From positions 61,762,751 through 61,826,750 of the forward strand of contig NC_090729.1 in NCBI RefSeq assembly GCF_036898095.1: DNA of 64,000 bases, written 5' to 3'. Source of the stretch: Palaemon carinicauda. Taxonomy: Eukaryota > Arthropoda > Malacostraca > Decapoda > Palaemonidae. Positions 1-15,000 of this stretch are shown in pieces. A program made the translations under genes and the position numbers. Positions within the stretch are counted from its first letter, which is position 1. Every line of letters starts with the position of its first letter. The notes beneath the pieces are model-generated. The model did not search any database, was not told the origin of the DNA, and saw nothing but the letters and a program-made list of their open reading frames with translations.

Positions 1-3000
1 AGGAAGAACCATCCAAGACCACTGGTAACATATTCACAGAGGAAGACTTCATAGCAAACCTAACTGAGGAAGAACCCATCCAAGACCACTGGTAACATAT
101 TCACAGAGGAAGACTTCATAGCAAACCTAACTGAGGAAGACCCATCCAAGACCACTGGTAACATATTCACAGAGGAAGACTTCATAGCAAACCTCGCTGA
201 GGAAGACCCATCCAAGACCACTGGTAACATATTCACAGAGGAAGACTTCTTAGCAAACCTAACTGAGGAAAACCATCCAAGACCACTGGTAACATATTCA
301 CAGAGGAAGACTTCATAGCAAACCTAACTGAGGAAGAACCATCCAAGACCACTGGTAACATATTCACAGAGGAAGACTTCATAGCAAACCTAACTGAGGA
401 AGACCCATCCAAGACCACTGGTAACATATTCACAGAGGAAGACTTCATAGCAAACCTAACTGAGGAAGACCCATCCAAGACCACTGGTAACATATTCACA
501 GAGGAAGACTTCATAGCAAACCTAACTGAGGAAGACCCATCCAAGACCACTGGTAACATATTCACAGAGGAAGACTTCATAGCAAACCTAGCTGAGGAAG
601 ACCCATCCAAGACCACTGGTAACATATTCACAGAGGAAGACTTCAGCAAACCTAGCTGAGGAAGACCCATCCAAGACCACTGGTAACATATTCACAGAGG
701 AAGACTTCTTAGCAAACCTAACTGAGGAAGACCCATCCAAGACCACTGGTAACATATTCACAGAGGAAGACTTCATAGCAAACCTAACTGAGGAAGACCA
801 TCCAAGACCACTGGTAACATATTCACAGAGGAAGACTTCATAGCAAACCTAACTGAGGAAGACCCATCCAAGACCACTGGTAACATATTCACAGAGGAAG
901 ACTTCTTAGCAAACCTAGCTGAGGAAGACCCATCCAAGACCACTGGTAACATATTCACAGAGGAAGACTTCATAGCAAACCTAACTGAGGAAGACCCATC
1001 CAAGACCACTGGTAACATATTCACAGAGGAAGACTTCATAGCAAACCTAACTGAGGAAGACCCATCCAAGACCACTGGTAACATATTCACAGAGGAAGAC
1101 TTCATAGCAAACCTAACTGAGGAAGACCCATCCAAGACCATGGTAACATATTCACAGAGGAAGACTTTTAGCAAACCTAGCTGAGGAAGACCCATCCAAG
1201 ACCACTGGTAATCATATTCACAGAGGAAGACTTCATAGCAAACCTAACTGAGGAAGACCCATCCAAGACCACTGGTAACATATTCACAGAGGAAGACTTT
1301 TAGCAAACCTAACTGAGGAAGACCCATCCAAGACCACTGGTAACATATTCACAGAGGAAGACTTCATAGCAAACCTAAGCTGAGGAAGACCCATCCAAGA
1401 CCACTGGTAACATATTCACAGAGGAAGACTTCTTAGCAAACCTAACTGAGGAAGACCCATCCAAGACCACTGGTAACATATTCACAGAGGAAGACTTCAT
1501 AGCAAACCTACTGAGGAAGACCCATCCAAGACCACTGGTAACATATTCACAGAGGAAGACTTCATAGCAAACCTAACTGAAGAAGAACCATCCAAGACCA
1601 CTGGTAACATATTCACAGAAGGAAGACTTCATAGCAAACCTAACTGAAAGACCCATCCAAGACCACTGGTAACATATTCACAGAGGAAGACTTCATAGCA
1701 AACCTACTGAGGAAGACCCATCCAAGACCACTGGTAACATATTCACAGAGGAAGACTTCATAGCAAACCTAGCTGAGGAAGACCCATAAGACCACTGGTA
1801 ACATATTCAAAGAGGAAGACTTCTTAACATATTCACAGAGGAAGACTTCATAGCAAACCTAACTGAAGAAGACCCATCCAAGACCACTGGTAACATATTC
1901 ACAGAGGAAGACTTTATAGCAAACCTAGCTGAGGAAGACCCATCCAAGACCACTGGTAACATATTCAAAGAGGAAGACTTCTTAACATATTCACAGAGGA
2001 AGACTTCATAGCAAACCTAACTGAGGAAGACCCATCCAAGACCACTGGTAACATATTCACAGAGGAAGACTTCATAGCAAACCTAACTGAGGAAGACCCA
2101 TCCAAGACCACTGGTAACATATTCACAGAGGAAGACTTCATAGCAAACCTAACTGAGGAAGACCATCCAAGACCACTGGTAACATATTCACAGAGGAAGA
2201 CTTCATAGCAAACCTAACTGAGGAAGACCCATCCAAGACCAATGGTAACATATTCACAGAGGAAGACTTTTTAGCAAACCTAGCTGAGGAAGACCCATCC
2301 AAGACCACTGGTATCATATTCACAGAGGAAGACTTCATAGCAAACCTAACTGAGGAAGACCCATCCAAGACCACTGGTAACATATTCACAGAGGAAGACT
2401 TTAGCAAACCTAACTGAGAAGACCATCCAAGACCACTGGTAATATTCACAGAGGAAGACTTCTTAGCAAACCTAGCTGAGGAAGACCCATCCAAGACCAC
2501 TGGTAACATATTCACAGAGGAAGACTTCTTAGCAAACCTAACTGAGGAAGACCCATCCAAGACCACTGGTAACATATTCACAGAGGAAGACTTCATAGCA
2601 AACCTAACTGAGGAAGACCATCCAAGACCACTGGTAACATATTCACAGAGGAAGACTTCATAGCAAACCTAGCTGAGGAAGACCCATCCAAGACCACTGG
2701 TAACATATTCACAGAGGAAGACTTCTTAGCAAACCTAACTGAGGAAGAACCATCCAAGACCACTGGTAACATATTCACAGAGGAAGACTTCATAGCAAAC
2801 CTAACTGAAGAAGAACCATCCAAGACCACTGGTAACATATTCACAGAGGAAGACTTCATAGCAAACCTAACTGAGGAAGACCATCCAAGACCACTGGTAA
2901 CATATTCACAGAGGAAGACTTCATAGCAAACCTAACTGAGGAAGACCCATCCAAGACCACTGGTAACATATTCACAGAGGAAGACTTCATAGCAAACCTC

Positions 3001-6000
3001 TGAGGAAGACCCATCCAAGACCACTGGTAACATATTCACAGAGGAAGACTTCATAGCAAACCTAACTGAGGAAGACCCATCCAAGACCACTGGTAACATA
3101 TTCACAGAGGAAGACTTCATAGCAAACCTAACTGAAGAAGAACCATCCAAGACCACTGGTAACATATTCACAGAGGAAGACTTCATAGCAAACCTAACTG
3201 AGGAAGACCCATCCAAGACCACTGGTAACATATTCACAGAGGAAGACTTCATAGCAAACCTAACTGAGGAAGACCCATCCAAGACCACTGGTAACATATT
3301 CACAGAGGAAGACTTCATAGCAAACCTAGCTGAGGAAGACCCATCCAAGACCACTGGTAACATATTCACAGAGGAAGACTTCATAGCAAACCTAGCTGAG
3401 GAAGACCCATCCAAGACCACTGGTAACATATTCACAGAGGAAGTTAACATATTCACAGAGGAAGACTTCATAGCAAACCTAACTGAGGAAGACCCATCCA
3501 AGACCACTGGTAACATATTCACAGAGGAAGACTTTATAGCAAACCTAGCTGAGGAAGACCCATCCAAGACCACTGGTAACTATTCATATCACAGAGGAAG
3601 ACTTCATAGCAAACCTAGCTGAGGAAGACCCATCCAAGACCACTGGTAACATATTCACAGAGGAAGACTTCATAGCAAACCTAACTGAGGAAGACCCATC
3701 CAAGACCACTGGTAACATATTCACAGAGGAAGACTTCATAGCAAACCTAACTGAGGAAGACCCATCCAAGACCACTGGTAACATATTCACAGAGGAAGAC
3801 TTCATAGCAAACCTAACTGAGGAAGACCCATCCAAGACCACTGGTAACATATTCACAGAGGAAGACTTCATAGCAAACCTAACTGAGGAAGACCCATCCA
3901 AGACCACTGGTAACATATTCACAGAGGAAGACTTCATAGCAAACCTAACTGAGGAAGACCCATCCAAGACCACTGGTAACATATTCACAGAGGAAGACTT
4001 CATAGCAAACCTAACTGAGGAAGACCCATCCAAGACCACTGGTAACATATTCACAGAGGAAGACTTCATAGCAAACCTAACTGAGGAAGACCCATCCAAG
4101 ACCACTGGTAACATATTCACAGAGGAAGACTTCATAGCAAACCTAGCTGAGGAAGACCCATCCAAGACCACTGGTAATATTCACAGAGGAAGACTTCTTA
4201 GCAAACCTAGCTGAGGAAGACCATCCAAGATCACTGGTAATATATTCACAGAGGAAGACTTCTTAGCAAACCTAACTGAGGAAGACCCATCCAAGACCAC
4301 TGGTAACATATTCACAGAGGAAGACTTCTTAGCAAACCTAACTGAGGAAGACCCATCCAAGACCACTGGTAACATATTCACAGAGGAAGACTTCATAGCA
4401 AACCTAACTGAGGAAGAACCAATCCAAGACCACTGGTAACATATTCACAGAGGAAGACTTCATAGCAAACCTAACTGAGGAAGACCCATCAAGACCACTG
4501 GTAACATATTCACAGAGGAAGACTTCATAGCAAACCTAACTGAGGAAGACCCATCCAAGACCACTGGTAACATATTCAAGAGGAAGACTTCATAGCAAAC
4601 CTAACTGAGGAAGACCCATCCAAGACCACTGGTAACATATTCACAGAGGAAGACTTCATAGCAAACCTAACTGAGGAAGACCCATCCAAGACCACTGGTA
4701 ACATATTCACAAAGGAAGACTTCATAGCAAACCTAACTGAGGAAGACCCATCCAAGACCACTGGTAACATATTCACAGAGGAAGACTTTTAGCAAACCTA
4801 ACTGAGGAAGACCCATCCAAGACCACTGGTATCATATTCACAGAGGAAGACTTCATAGCAAACCTAACTGAGGAAGACCCATCCAAGACCACTGGTAACA
4901 TATTCACAAGGAAGACTTCATAGCAAACCTAACTGAGGAAGACCCATCCAAGACCACTGGTAATATATTCACAGAGGAAGACTTTTTAGCAAACCTAGCT
5001 GAGGAAGACCCATCCAAGACCACTGGTAACATATTCACAGAGGAAGACTTCATAGCAAACCTAACTGAGGAAGACCCATCCAAGACCACTGGTAACATAT
5101 TCACAGAGGAAGACTTTTAGCAAACCTAGCTGAGGAAGACCCATCCAAGACCACTGGTAACATATTCACAGAGGAAGACTTCATAGCAAACCTAGCTGAG
5201 GAAGACCCATCCAAGACCACTGGTAACATATTCACAGAGGAAGACTTCTTAGCAAACCTAACTGAGGAAAACCATCCAAGACCACTGGTAACATATTCAC
5301 AGAGGAAGACTTCATAGCAAACCTAACTGAGGAAGACCCATCCAAGACCACTGGTAACATATTCACAGAGGAAGACTTCTTAGCAAACCTAACTGAGGAA
5401 GACCCATCCAAGACCACTGGTAACATATTCACAGAGGAAGACTTCATAGCAAACCTAACTGAGGAAGACCCATCCAAGACCACTGGTAACATATTCACAG
5501 AGGAAGACTTCATAGCAAACCTAACTGAGGAAGACCCATCCAAGACCACTGGTAACATATTCACAGAGGAAGACTTCATAGCAAACCTACTGAGGAAGAC
5601 CCATCCAAGACCACTGGTAACATATTCACAGAGGAAGACTTCATAGCAAACCTAACTGAGGAAGACCCATCCAAGACCACTGGTAACATATTCACAGAGG
5701 AAGACTTCATAGCAAACCTAACTGAGGAAGACCATCCAAGACCACTGGTACATATTCACAAAGAGGAAGACTTCTTAGCAAACCTAACTGAGGAAGACCC
5801 ATCCAAGACCACTGGTAATCATATTCACAGAGGAAGACTTCATAGCAAACCTAACTGAGGAAGACAAATCCAAGACCACTGGTAACATATTCACAGAGGA
5901 AGACTTTTTAGGAAACCTAGCTGAGGAAGACCCATCCAAGACCACTGGTATATTCACAGAGGAAGACTTTTAGCAAACCTAGCTGAGGAAGACCCATCCA

Positions 6001-9000
6001 AGACCACTGGTAACATATTCACAGAGGAAGACTTCATAGCAAACCTAACTGAGGACGACCCTTTCCAAGACCACTGGTAACATATTCACAGAGGAAGACT
6101 TCTTAGCAAACCTAGCTGAGGAAGACCCATCCAAGACCACTGGTAACATATTCATAGAGGAAGACTTCATAGCAAACCTAACTGAGGAAGACCCATCCAA
6201 GACCACTGGTTACATATTCACAGAGGAATACTTCATAGCAAACCTAACTGAAGAAGACCATCCAAGACCACTGGTAACATATTCACAAAGGAAGACTTCA
6301 TAGCAAACCTAACTGAGGAAGACCCATCCAAGACCATGGTAACATATTCACAGAGGAAGACTTTTTAGCAAACATAGCTGAGGAAGACCCATCCAAGACC
6401 ACTGGTATCATATTCACAGAGGAAGACTTCATAGCAAACCTAACTGAGGAAGACCCATCCAAGACCACTGGTTACATATTCACAGAGGAAGACTTCATAG
6501 CAAACCTAACTGAGGAAGACCCATCCAAGACCAATGGTAATATATTCACAGAGGAAGACTTTTTAGCAAACCTAGCTGAGGAAGACCCATCCAAGACTAC
6601 TGGTATCATATTCACAGAGGAAGACTTCATAGCAAACCTAACTGAGGAAGACCCATCCAAGACCTCTGGTAAAATATTCACAGAGGAAGACTTTTAGGAA
6701 ACCTAGCTGAGGAAGACCTATCCAAGATCGCTAGTAAGTTATTCACAGAGGAAGACTTCTTACCAAACCTAGCTGAGGAAGACCCATCCAAGAGCACTGG
6801 TAATATATTCAAAGAGGAAGACTTCTTAGCAAACCTAACTGAGGAAAAACCATCCAAGACCACTGGTAACATATTCACAGAGGAAGACTTCATAGCAAAC
6901 CTAACTAAAGAAGAACAATCCAAGACCACTGGTAACATATTCACAGAGGAAGACTTCTTAGCAAACCTAACTGAGGAAGACCCATTCAAGACCACTGGTA
7001 ACATATTCACAGAGGAAGACTTCATAGCAAGCCTCGCTGAGGAAGACCCATCCAAGACCACTAGTAACATATTCACAGAGGAAGACTTCTTAGCAAACCT
7101 AACTGAGGAAGAACCATCCAAGACCACTGGTAACATATTCAAAGAGGAAGACTTCATAGCAAACCAAACTGAAGAAGAACAATCCAAGACCACTGGTAAC
7201 ATATTATCAGAGGAAGACTCCATAGCAAATCTAACTGAGGACGACCCATTCAAGACCACTGGTAACATTCACAAAGGAAGACTTCATAGCAAACCTAACT
7301 GAAGAAGAACCATCCAAGACCACTGGTTACATATTCACAAAGAAAGACTTCTTAGCAAACCTAACTGAGGAAGACCCATCCAAGACCACTGGTATCATAT
7401 TCACAGAGGAAGACTTCATAGCAAACCTAATTGAGGAAGACAAATCCAAGACCGCTGGTAACATATTCACAGAGGAAGACTTTTTAGGAAACCTAGCTGA
7501 GGAAGACCCATCCAAGATCGCTGGTAGGTTATTCACAGAGGAAGACTTTTTACTAAACCTAGCTGAGGAAGACCCATCCAAGAGCACTGGTAACATATTC
7601 ACAGAGGAAGACTTCATAGAAAACCTAACTGAGGAAGACCCTTCCAAGACCACTGGTAACATATTCACAGAGGATGACTTCATAGCAAACCTAGCTGAGG
7701 AAGACCCATCCAAGACCACTGGTAACATATTCAAAGAGGAAGACTTCTTAACATATTCACAGAGGAAGCCTCCATAGCAAACCTAACTGAGGACGACCCA
7801 TTCAAGACCACTGGTAACATATTCACAGAGGAAGACTTCTTAGCAAACCTAACTGAGGAAGACCCATCCAAGACCACTGGTAACATATTCACAGATGAAG
7901 ACTTCATAGTAAATCTAGCTGAAGAAGACCCATCCAAGACCACTTGTAACATATTCACAGAGGAAGACTTCTTAACATATTCACAGAGGAAGACTTCATA
8001 GCAAACCTAACTGAGGAAGACCCATCTAAGACCACTGGTAACATATTCACAGAGGAAGACTTTATAGCAAACCTAGCTGAGGAAGACCCATCCAAGACCA
8101 CTGGTAACATATTCACAGAGGAAGATTTCTTCGCAAACCTAGCTGAGGAAGACCCATCCAAAACCACTGGTAACATATTCACAGAGGAAGACTTCATAGC
8201 AAACCTAACTGAGGAAGACCCATCCAAGACCACTGGTAACATATTCAAAGAGGAAGACTTCATAGCAAACCAAACTTAAGAAGAACAATCCAAGACCACT
8301 GGTAACATATTATCAGAGGAAGACTCCATAGCAAATCTAACTGAGGACGACCCATTCAAGACCACTGGTAACATTCACAAAGGAAGACTTCATAGCAAAC
8401 CTAACTGAAGAAGAACCATCCAAGACCACTGGTAACATATTCACAAAGAAAGACTTCTTAGCAAACCTACTGAGGAAGACCCATCCAAGACCACTGGTAT
8501 CATATTCACAGAGGAAGACTTCATAGCAAACCTAATTGAGGAAGACAAATCCAAGACCGCTGGTAACATATTCACAGAGGAAGACTTTTTAGGAAACCTA
8601 GCTGAGGAAGACCCATCCAAGATCGCTGGTAAGTTATTCACAAAAGAAGACTTTTTAGGAAACCTAGCTGAGGAAGACCCATCCAAAACCACTGGTAACA
8701 TATTCACAGAGGAAGACTTCATAGCAAACCTAACTGAAGAAGACCCATCCAAGACCACTGGTAACATATTCACAGAGGAAGATTTCTTCGCAAACCTAGC
8801 TGAGGAAGACCCATCCAAAACCACTGGTAACATATTCACAGAGGAAGACTTCATAGCAAACCTAACTGAGGAAGACCCATCCAAGACCACTGGTAACATA
8901 TTCCCAGAGGAAGATTTCATAGCAAACCTAACAGAAGAAGAACCATCCAAAAGCACCGGTAATATATTCACAGAGGAAGACTTCTTAGCAAACCTAACTG

Positions 9001-12000
9001 AGGAAGACCCATTCAAGACCACTGGTAACATATTCACAGAGGAAGACTTTTTAGGAAACCTAACTGAGGAAGACCCATCCAAGACCTCTGGTAACATATT
9101 CACAGAGGAAGACCTTTTAGGAAACCTAGCTGAGGAAGACCTATCCAAGATCGCTAGTAAGTTATTCACAGAGGAAAACTTCTTACCAAACCTAGCTGAG
9201 GAAGACCCATCCAAGAGCACTGGTAATATATTCACCGAGGAAGACCTCTTAGCAAACGTAACTGAGGAAGAACCATCCAAGACCACTGGTAACATATTCA
9301 CAGAGGAAGACTTCATAGTAAACCTAACTGAGGAAGAACCATCCAAGACCACTAGTAACATATTCACAGAGGAAGACTTCATAGCAAACCTAGCTGAAGA
9401 AGAACAATCCAAGACCACTGGTAACATATTAACAGAGGAAAACTTCATAGCAAACCTAACTGAGGAAGACCCATCCAAGACCACTGGTAACATATTCACA
9501 GAGGAAGACTTCATAGCAAACCTCGCTGAGGAAGACCCATCCAAGACCAAAGGTAACATATTCACAGAGGAAGACTTCTTAGCAAACCTAACTGAGGAAG
9601 AACCATCCAAAACCACTGGTAACATATTCACAGAGGAAGACTTCATAGCAAACATAACTGAAGAAGAACCATCCAAGACCACTGGTAACATATTCACAGA
9701 AGAAGACTTCATAGCAAACCTAACTGAAAACGACCCATCCAAGACCACTGGTAACATATTCACAGAGGAAGACTTCATAGCAAATCTAGCTGAGGAAGAC
9801 CCATCCAAGACCACTGGTAACATATTCACATAGGAAGACTTTAAAGCAAATCTAGCTGATGAAGACCCATTTAAGACCACTGGTAACATATTCACAGAGG
9901 AAGACTTCTTAACATATTCACAGAGGAAGACTTCATAGCAAACCTAACTGAAGAAGACCCATCCAAGACCACTGGTAACATATTCACAGAGGAAGACTTT
10001 ATAGCAAACCTAGCTGAGGAAGACCAATCCAAGACCACTGGTAACATATTCAAAGAGGAAGACTTCTTAACATATTCACAGAGGAAGACTTCATATAAAA
10101 CCTAACTGAGGACGACCCTTTCAAGACCACTGGTAACATATTCACAGAGGAAGACTTCATAGCAAACCTAACTGAAAAAGAACCATCCAAGACCACTGGT
10201 AACATATTCACAGAGGAAGATTTCATAGCAAACCTAACTGAGGATGACCCATCCAAGACCAATGGTAATATATTCACAGAGGAAGACTTTTTAGCAAACC
10301 TATCTGAGGAAGACCCATCCAAGACCACTGGTATCATATTCACAGAGGAAGACTTCATAGCAAACCTAACTGAGGAAGACCCATCCAAGACCTCTGGTAA
10401 CATATTCACAGAGGAAGACCTTTTAGGAAACCTAGCTGAGGAAGACCTATCCAAGATCGCTAGTAAGTTATTCACAGAGGAAGAACTTCTTACCAAACCT
10501 AGCTGAGGAAGACCCATCCAAGAGCACTGGTAATATATTCACCGAGGAAGACCTCTTAGCAAACGTAACTGAGGAAGAACCATCCAAGACCACTGGTAAC
10601 ATATTCACAGAGGAAGACTTCATAGTAAACCTAACTGAGGAAGAACCATCCAAGACCACTAGTAACATATTCACAGAGGAAGACTTCATAGCAAACCTAG
10701 CTGAAGAAGAACAATCCAAGACCACTGGTAACATATTAACAGAGGAAAACTTCATAGCAAACCTAACTGAGGAAGACCCATCCAAGACCACTGGTAACAT
10801 ATTCACAGAGGAAGACTTCATAGCAAACCTCGCTGAGGAAGACCCATCCAAGACCAAAGGTAACATATTCACAGAGGAAGACTTCTTAGCAAACCTAACT
10901 GAGGAAGAACCATCCAAGACCACTGGTAACATATTCACAGAGGAAGACTTCATAGCAAACCAAATTGAAGAAGAACCATCCAAGACCACTGGTAACATAT
11001 TCACAGAAGAAGACTTCATAGCAAACCTAACTGAAAATGACCCATCCAAGACCACTGGTAACATATTCACAGAGGAAGACTTCATAGCAAATCTAGCTGA
11101 GGAAGACCCATCCAAGACCATTGGTAACATATTCACAGAGGGAGACTTCAAAGCAAATCTAGCTGAGGAAGACCCATCTAAGACCACTGGTAACATATTC
11201 ACAGAGGAAGACTTCTTAACATATTCACAGAGGAAGACTTCATAGCAAACCTAACTGAAGAAGACCCATCCAAGACCACTGGTAAAATATTCACAGAGGA
11301 AGACTTTATAGCAAACCTAGCTGAGGAAGACCAATCCAAGACCACTGGTAACATATTGAAAGAGGAAGACTTCTTAACATAATCACAGAGGAAGACTTCA
11401 TAGCAAACCTAACTGAGGACGACCCTTTCAAGACCACTGGTAACATATTCACAGAGGAAGACTTCTTAGCAAACCTAGCTGAGGGTGACCCATCCAAGAC
11501 CACTGGTAACATATTCACAGAGGAAGACTTCATAGCAAACCTAACAAAGGAAGACCCATCCAAGACCACTGGTTACATATTAACAGAGGAAGACTTCATA
11601 GCAAACCTAACTGAAGAAGAACCATCCAAGACCACTGGTAACATATTCACAAAGGAAGACTTCATAGCAAACCTAACTGAGGAAGACCCATCCAAGACCA
11701 ATGGTAACATATTCACAGAGGAAGATTTTTTAGCAAACCTAGCTGAGGAAGACCCATCCAAGACCATTGGTATCATATTCACAGAGGAAGACTTCATAGC
11801 AAACCTAACTGAGGAAGACCCATCCAAGACCTCTGGTAACATATTCACAGAGGAAGACCTTTTAGGAAACCTAGCTGAGGAAGACCTATCCAAGATCGCT
11901 AGTAAGTTATTCACAGAGGAAGACTTCTTACCAAACCTAGCTGAGGAAGACCCATCCAAGAGAACTATTAATATATTAACAGAGGAAGACTTCTTAGCAA

Positions 12001-15000
12001 ACCTAACTGAGGAAGAACCATCCAAGACCACTGGTAACATATTCACAGAGGAAGACTTCATAGCAAACATAACTGAAGAAGAACAATCCAAGACCACTGG
12101 TAACATATTCACAGAGGAACACTTCATAGCAAACCTAACTGAGGAAGACCCATCCAAGACCACTGGTAACATATTCACAGAGGAAGACTTCATATCAAAC
12201 CTCGCCGAGGAAGACCCATCCAAGACCACTAGTAACATATTCACAGAGGAAGACTTCTTAGCAAACCTAACTGAGGAAGAACCATCCAAGACCACTGGTA
12301 ACATATTCACAGAGGAAGACTTCATAGCAAACCAAACTGAAGAAGAACCATCCAAGACCACTGGTAACATATTAACAGAGGAAGACTCCATAGCAAATCT
12401 AACTGAGGACAACCCATTCAAGACCACTGGTAACATTCACAAAGAAAGACTTCATAGCAAACCTAACTGAAGAAGAACCATCCAAGACTACTGGTAACAT
12501 ATTTACAAAGTAAGACTTCTTAGCAAACCTAACTGAGGAAGACCCATCCAAGACCACTGGTATCATATTCACAGAGGAAGACTTCATAGCAAACCTAACT
12601 GAAGAAGACCCATCCAAGACCGCTGGTAACATATTCACAGAGGAAGACTTTTTAGGAAACCTAGCTGAGGAAGACCCATCCAAGATCGCTGGTAGGTTAT
12701 TCACAGAGGAAGACTTTTTACTAAACCTAGCTGAGGAAGACCCATCCAAGAGCACTGGTAACATATTCACAGAGGAAGACTTCATAGAAAACCTAACTGA
12801 GGAAGACCCTTCCAAGACCACTGGTAACATATTCACAGAGGATGACTTCATAGCAAACCTAGCTGAGGAAGACCCATCCAAGACCACTGGTAACATATTC
12901 AAAGAGGAAGACTTCTTAACATATTCACAGAGGAAGACTCCATAGCAAACCTAACTGAGGACGACCCATTCAAGACCACTGGTAACATATTCACAGATGA
13001 AGACTTCATAGCAAATCTAGCTGAAGAAGACCCATCCAAGACCACTTGTAACATATTCACAGAGGAAGACTTCTTAACATATTCACAGAGGAAGACTTCA
13101 TAGCAAACCTAACTGAGGAAGACCCATCCAAGACCACTGGTAACATATTCACAGAGGAAGACTTTATAGCAAACCTTGCTGAAGAAGACCCATCCAAGAC
13201 CACTGGTAACATATTCACAGAGTAAGATTTCTTCGCAAACCTAGTTGATGAAGACCCATCCAAAACCACTGGTAACATATTCACAGAGGAAGACTTCATA
13301 GAAAACCTAACTGAGGAAGACCCATCCAAGACCACTGGTAACATATTCCCAGAGGAAGACTTCATAGCAAACCTAACAGAAGAAGAACCATCCAAGACCA
13401 CTGGTAACATATTCACAGAGGAAGACTCTTTAGGAAACCTAGCTGAGGAAGACCCATCCAAGATCACTGGTAAGTTATTCACAGAGGAAGACTTCTTACC
13501 AAACCTAACTGAAGAAGAACCACCCAAGACCACTGGTAACATATTCACAGAAGAAGACTTCATAGCAAACCTAACTGAAAACGACCCATCCAAGACCACT
13601 GGTAACATATTCACAGAGGAAGACTTCTTAGTAAATCTAGCTGAGGAAGACCCATCCAAGACCACTGGTAACATATTCACAGAGGAAGACTTCAAAGCAA
13701 ATCTAGCTGTGGAAAACCAATTTAAGACCACTGGTAACATATTCACAGAGGAAGACTTCTTAACATATTAACAGAGGAAGACTTCATAGCAAACCTAACT
13801 GAAGAAGACCCATCCATGACCACTGGTAACATATTCACAGAGGAAGACTTTATAGCAAACCTAGCTGAGGAAGACCAATCCAAGACCACTGGTAACATAT
13901 TCAAAGAGGAAGACTTCTTAACATATTCACAGAGGAAGACTTCATAGCAAACCTAACTGAGGACGACCCTTTCAAGACCACTGGTAACATATTCACAGAG
14001 GAAGACTTCATAGCAAACCTAACTGAGGAAGACCCATTGAAGACCACTGGTAACATATTCACAGAGGAAGACTTCATAGCAAACCTAACTGAAGAAGAAC
14101 CATCCAAGACCACTGGTAACATATTCACAAAGGAAGACTTCATAGCAAACCTAACTGAGGATGACCCATCCAAGACCAATGGTAACATTCACAGAGGAAG
14201 ACTTTTTAGCAATCCTAGCTGAGGAAGACCCATCCAAGACCACTGGTATCATATTCACAGAGGAAGACTTCATAGCAAACCTAACTGAGGAAGACCCATC
14301 CAAGACCTCTGGTAACATATTCACAGAGGAAGACCTTTTAGGAAACCTAGCTGAGGAAGACCTATCCAAGATCGCTAGTAAGTTATTCACAGAGGAAAAC
14401 TTCTTACCAAAACTAGCTGAGGAAGACCCATCCAAGAGCACTGGTAATATATTCACCGAGGAAGACCTCTTAGCAAACCTAACTGAGGAAGAACCATCCA
14501 AGACCACTGGTAACATATTCACAGAGAAAGACTTCATAGTATACCTAACTAAGGAAGAACCATCCAAGACCACTGGTAACATATTCACAGAGGAAGACTT
14601 CATAGCAAACCTAGCTGAAGAAGAACAATCTAAGACCACTGGTAACATATTCACAGAGGAAGACTTCATAGCAAACCTAACTGAGAAAGACCCATCCAAG
14701 ACCACTGGTAACATATTCACAGAGGAAAACTTCATAGCAAACCTCGCTGAGGAAGACCCATCCAAGACCAAAGGTAACATATTCACAGAGGAAGACTTCT
14801 TAGCAAACCTAACTGAGGAAGAACCATCCAAGACCACTGGTAACATATTCACAGAGGAAGACTTCATAGCAAACCAAACTGAAGAAGAACCATCCAAGAC
14901 CACTGGTAACATATTAACAGAGGAAGACTCCATAGCAAACCTAACTGAGGACGACCCATTCAAGACCACTGGTAACATTCACAGAGGAAGACTATATAGC

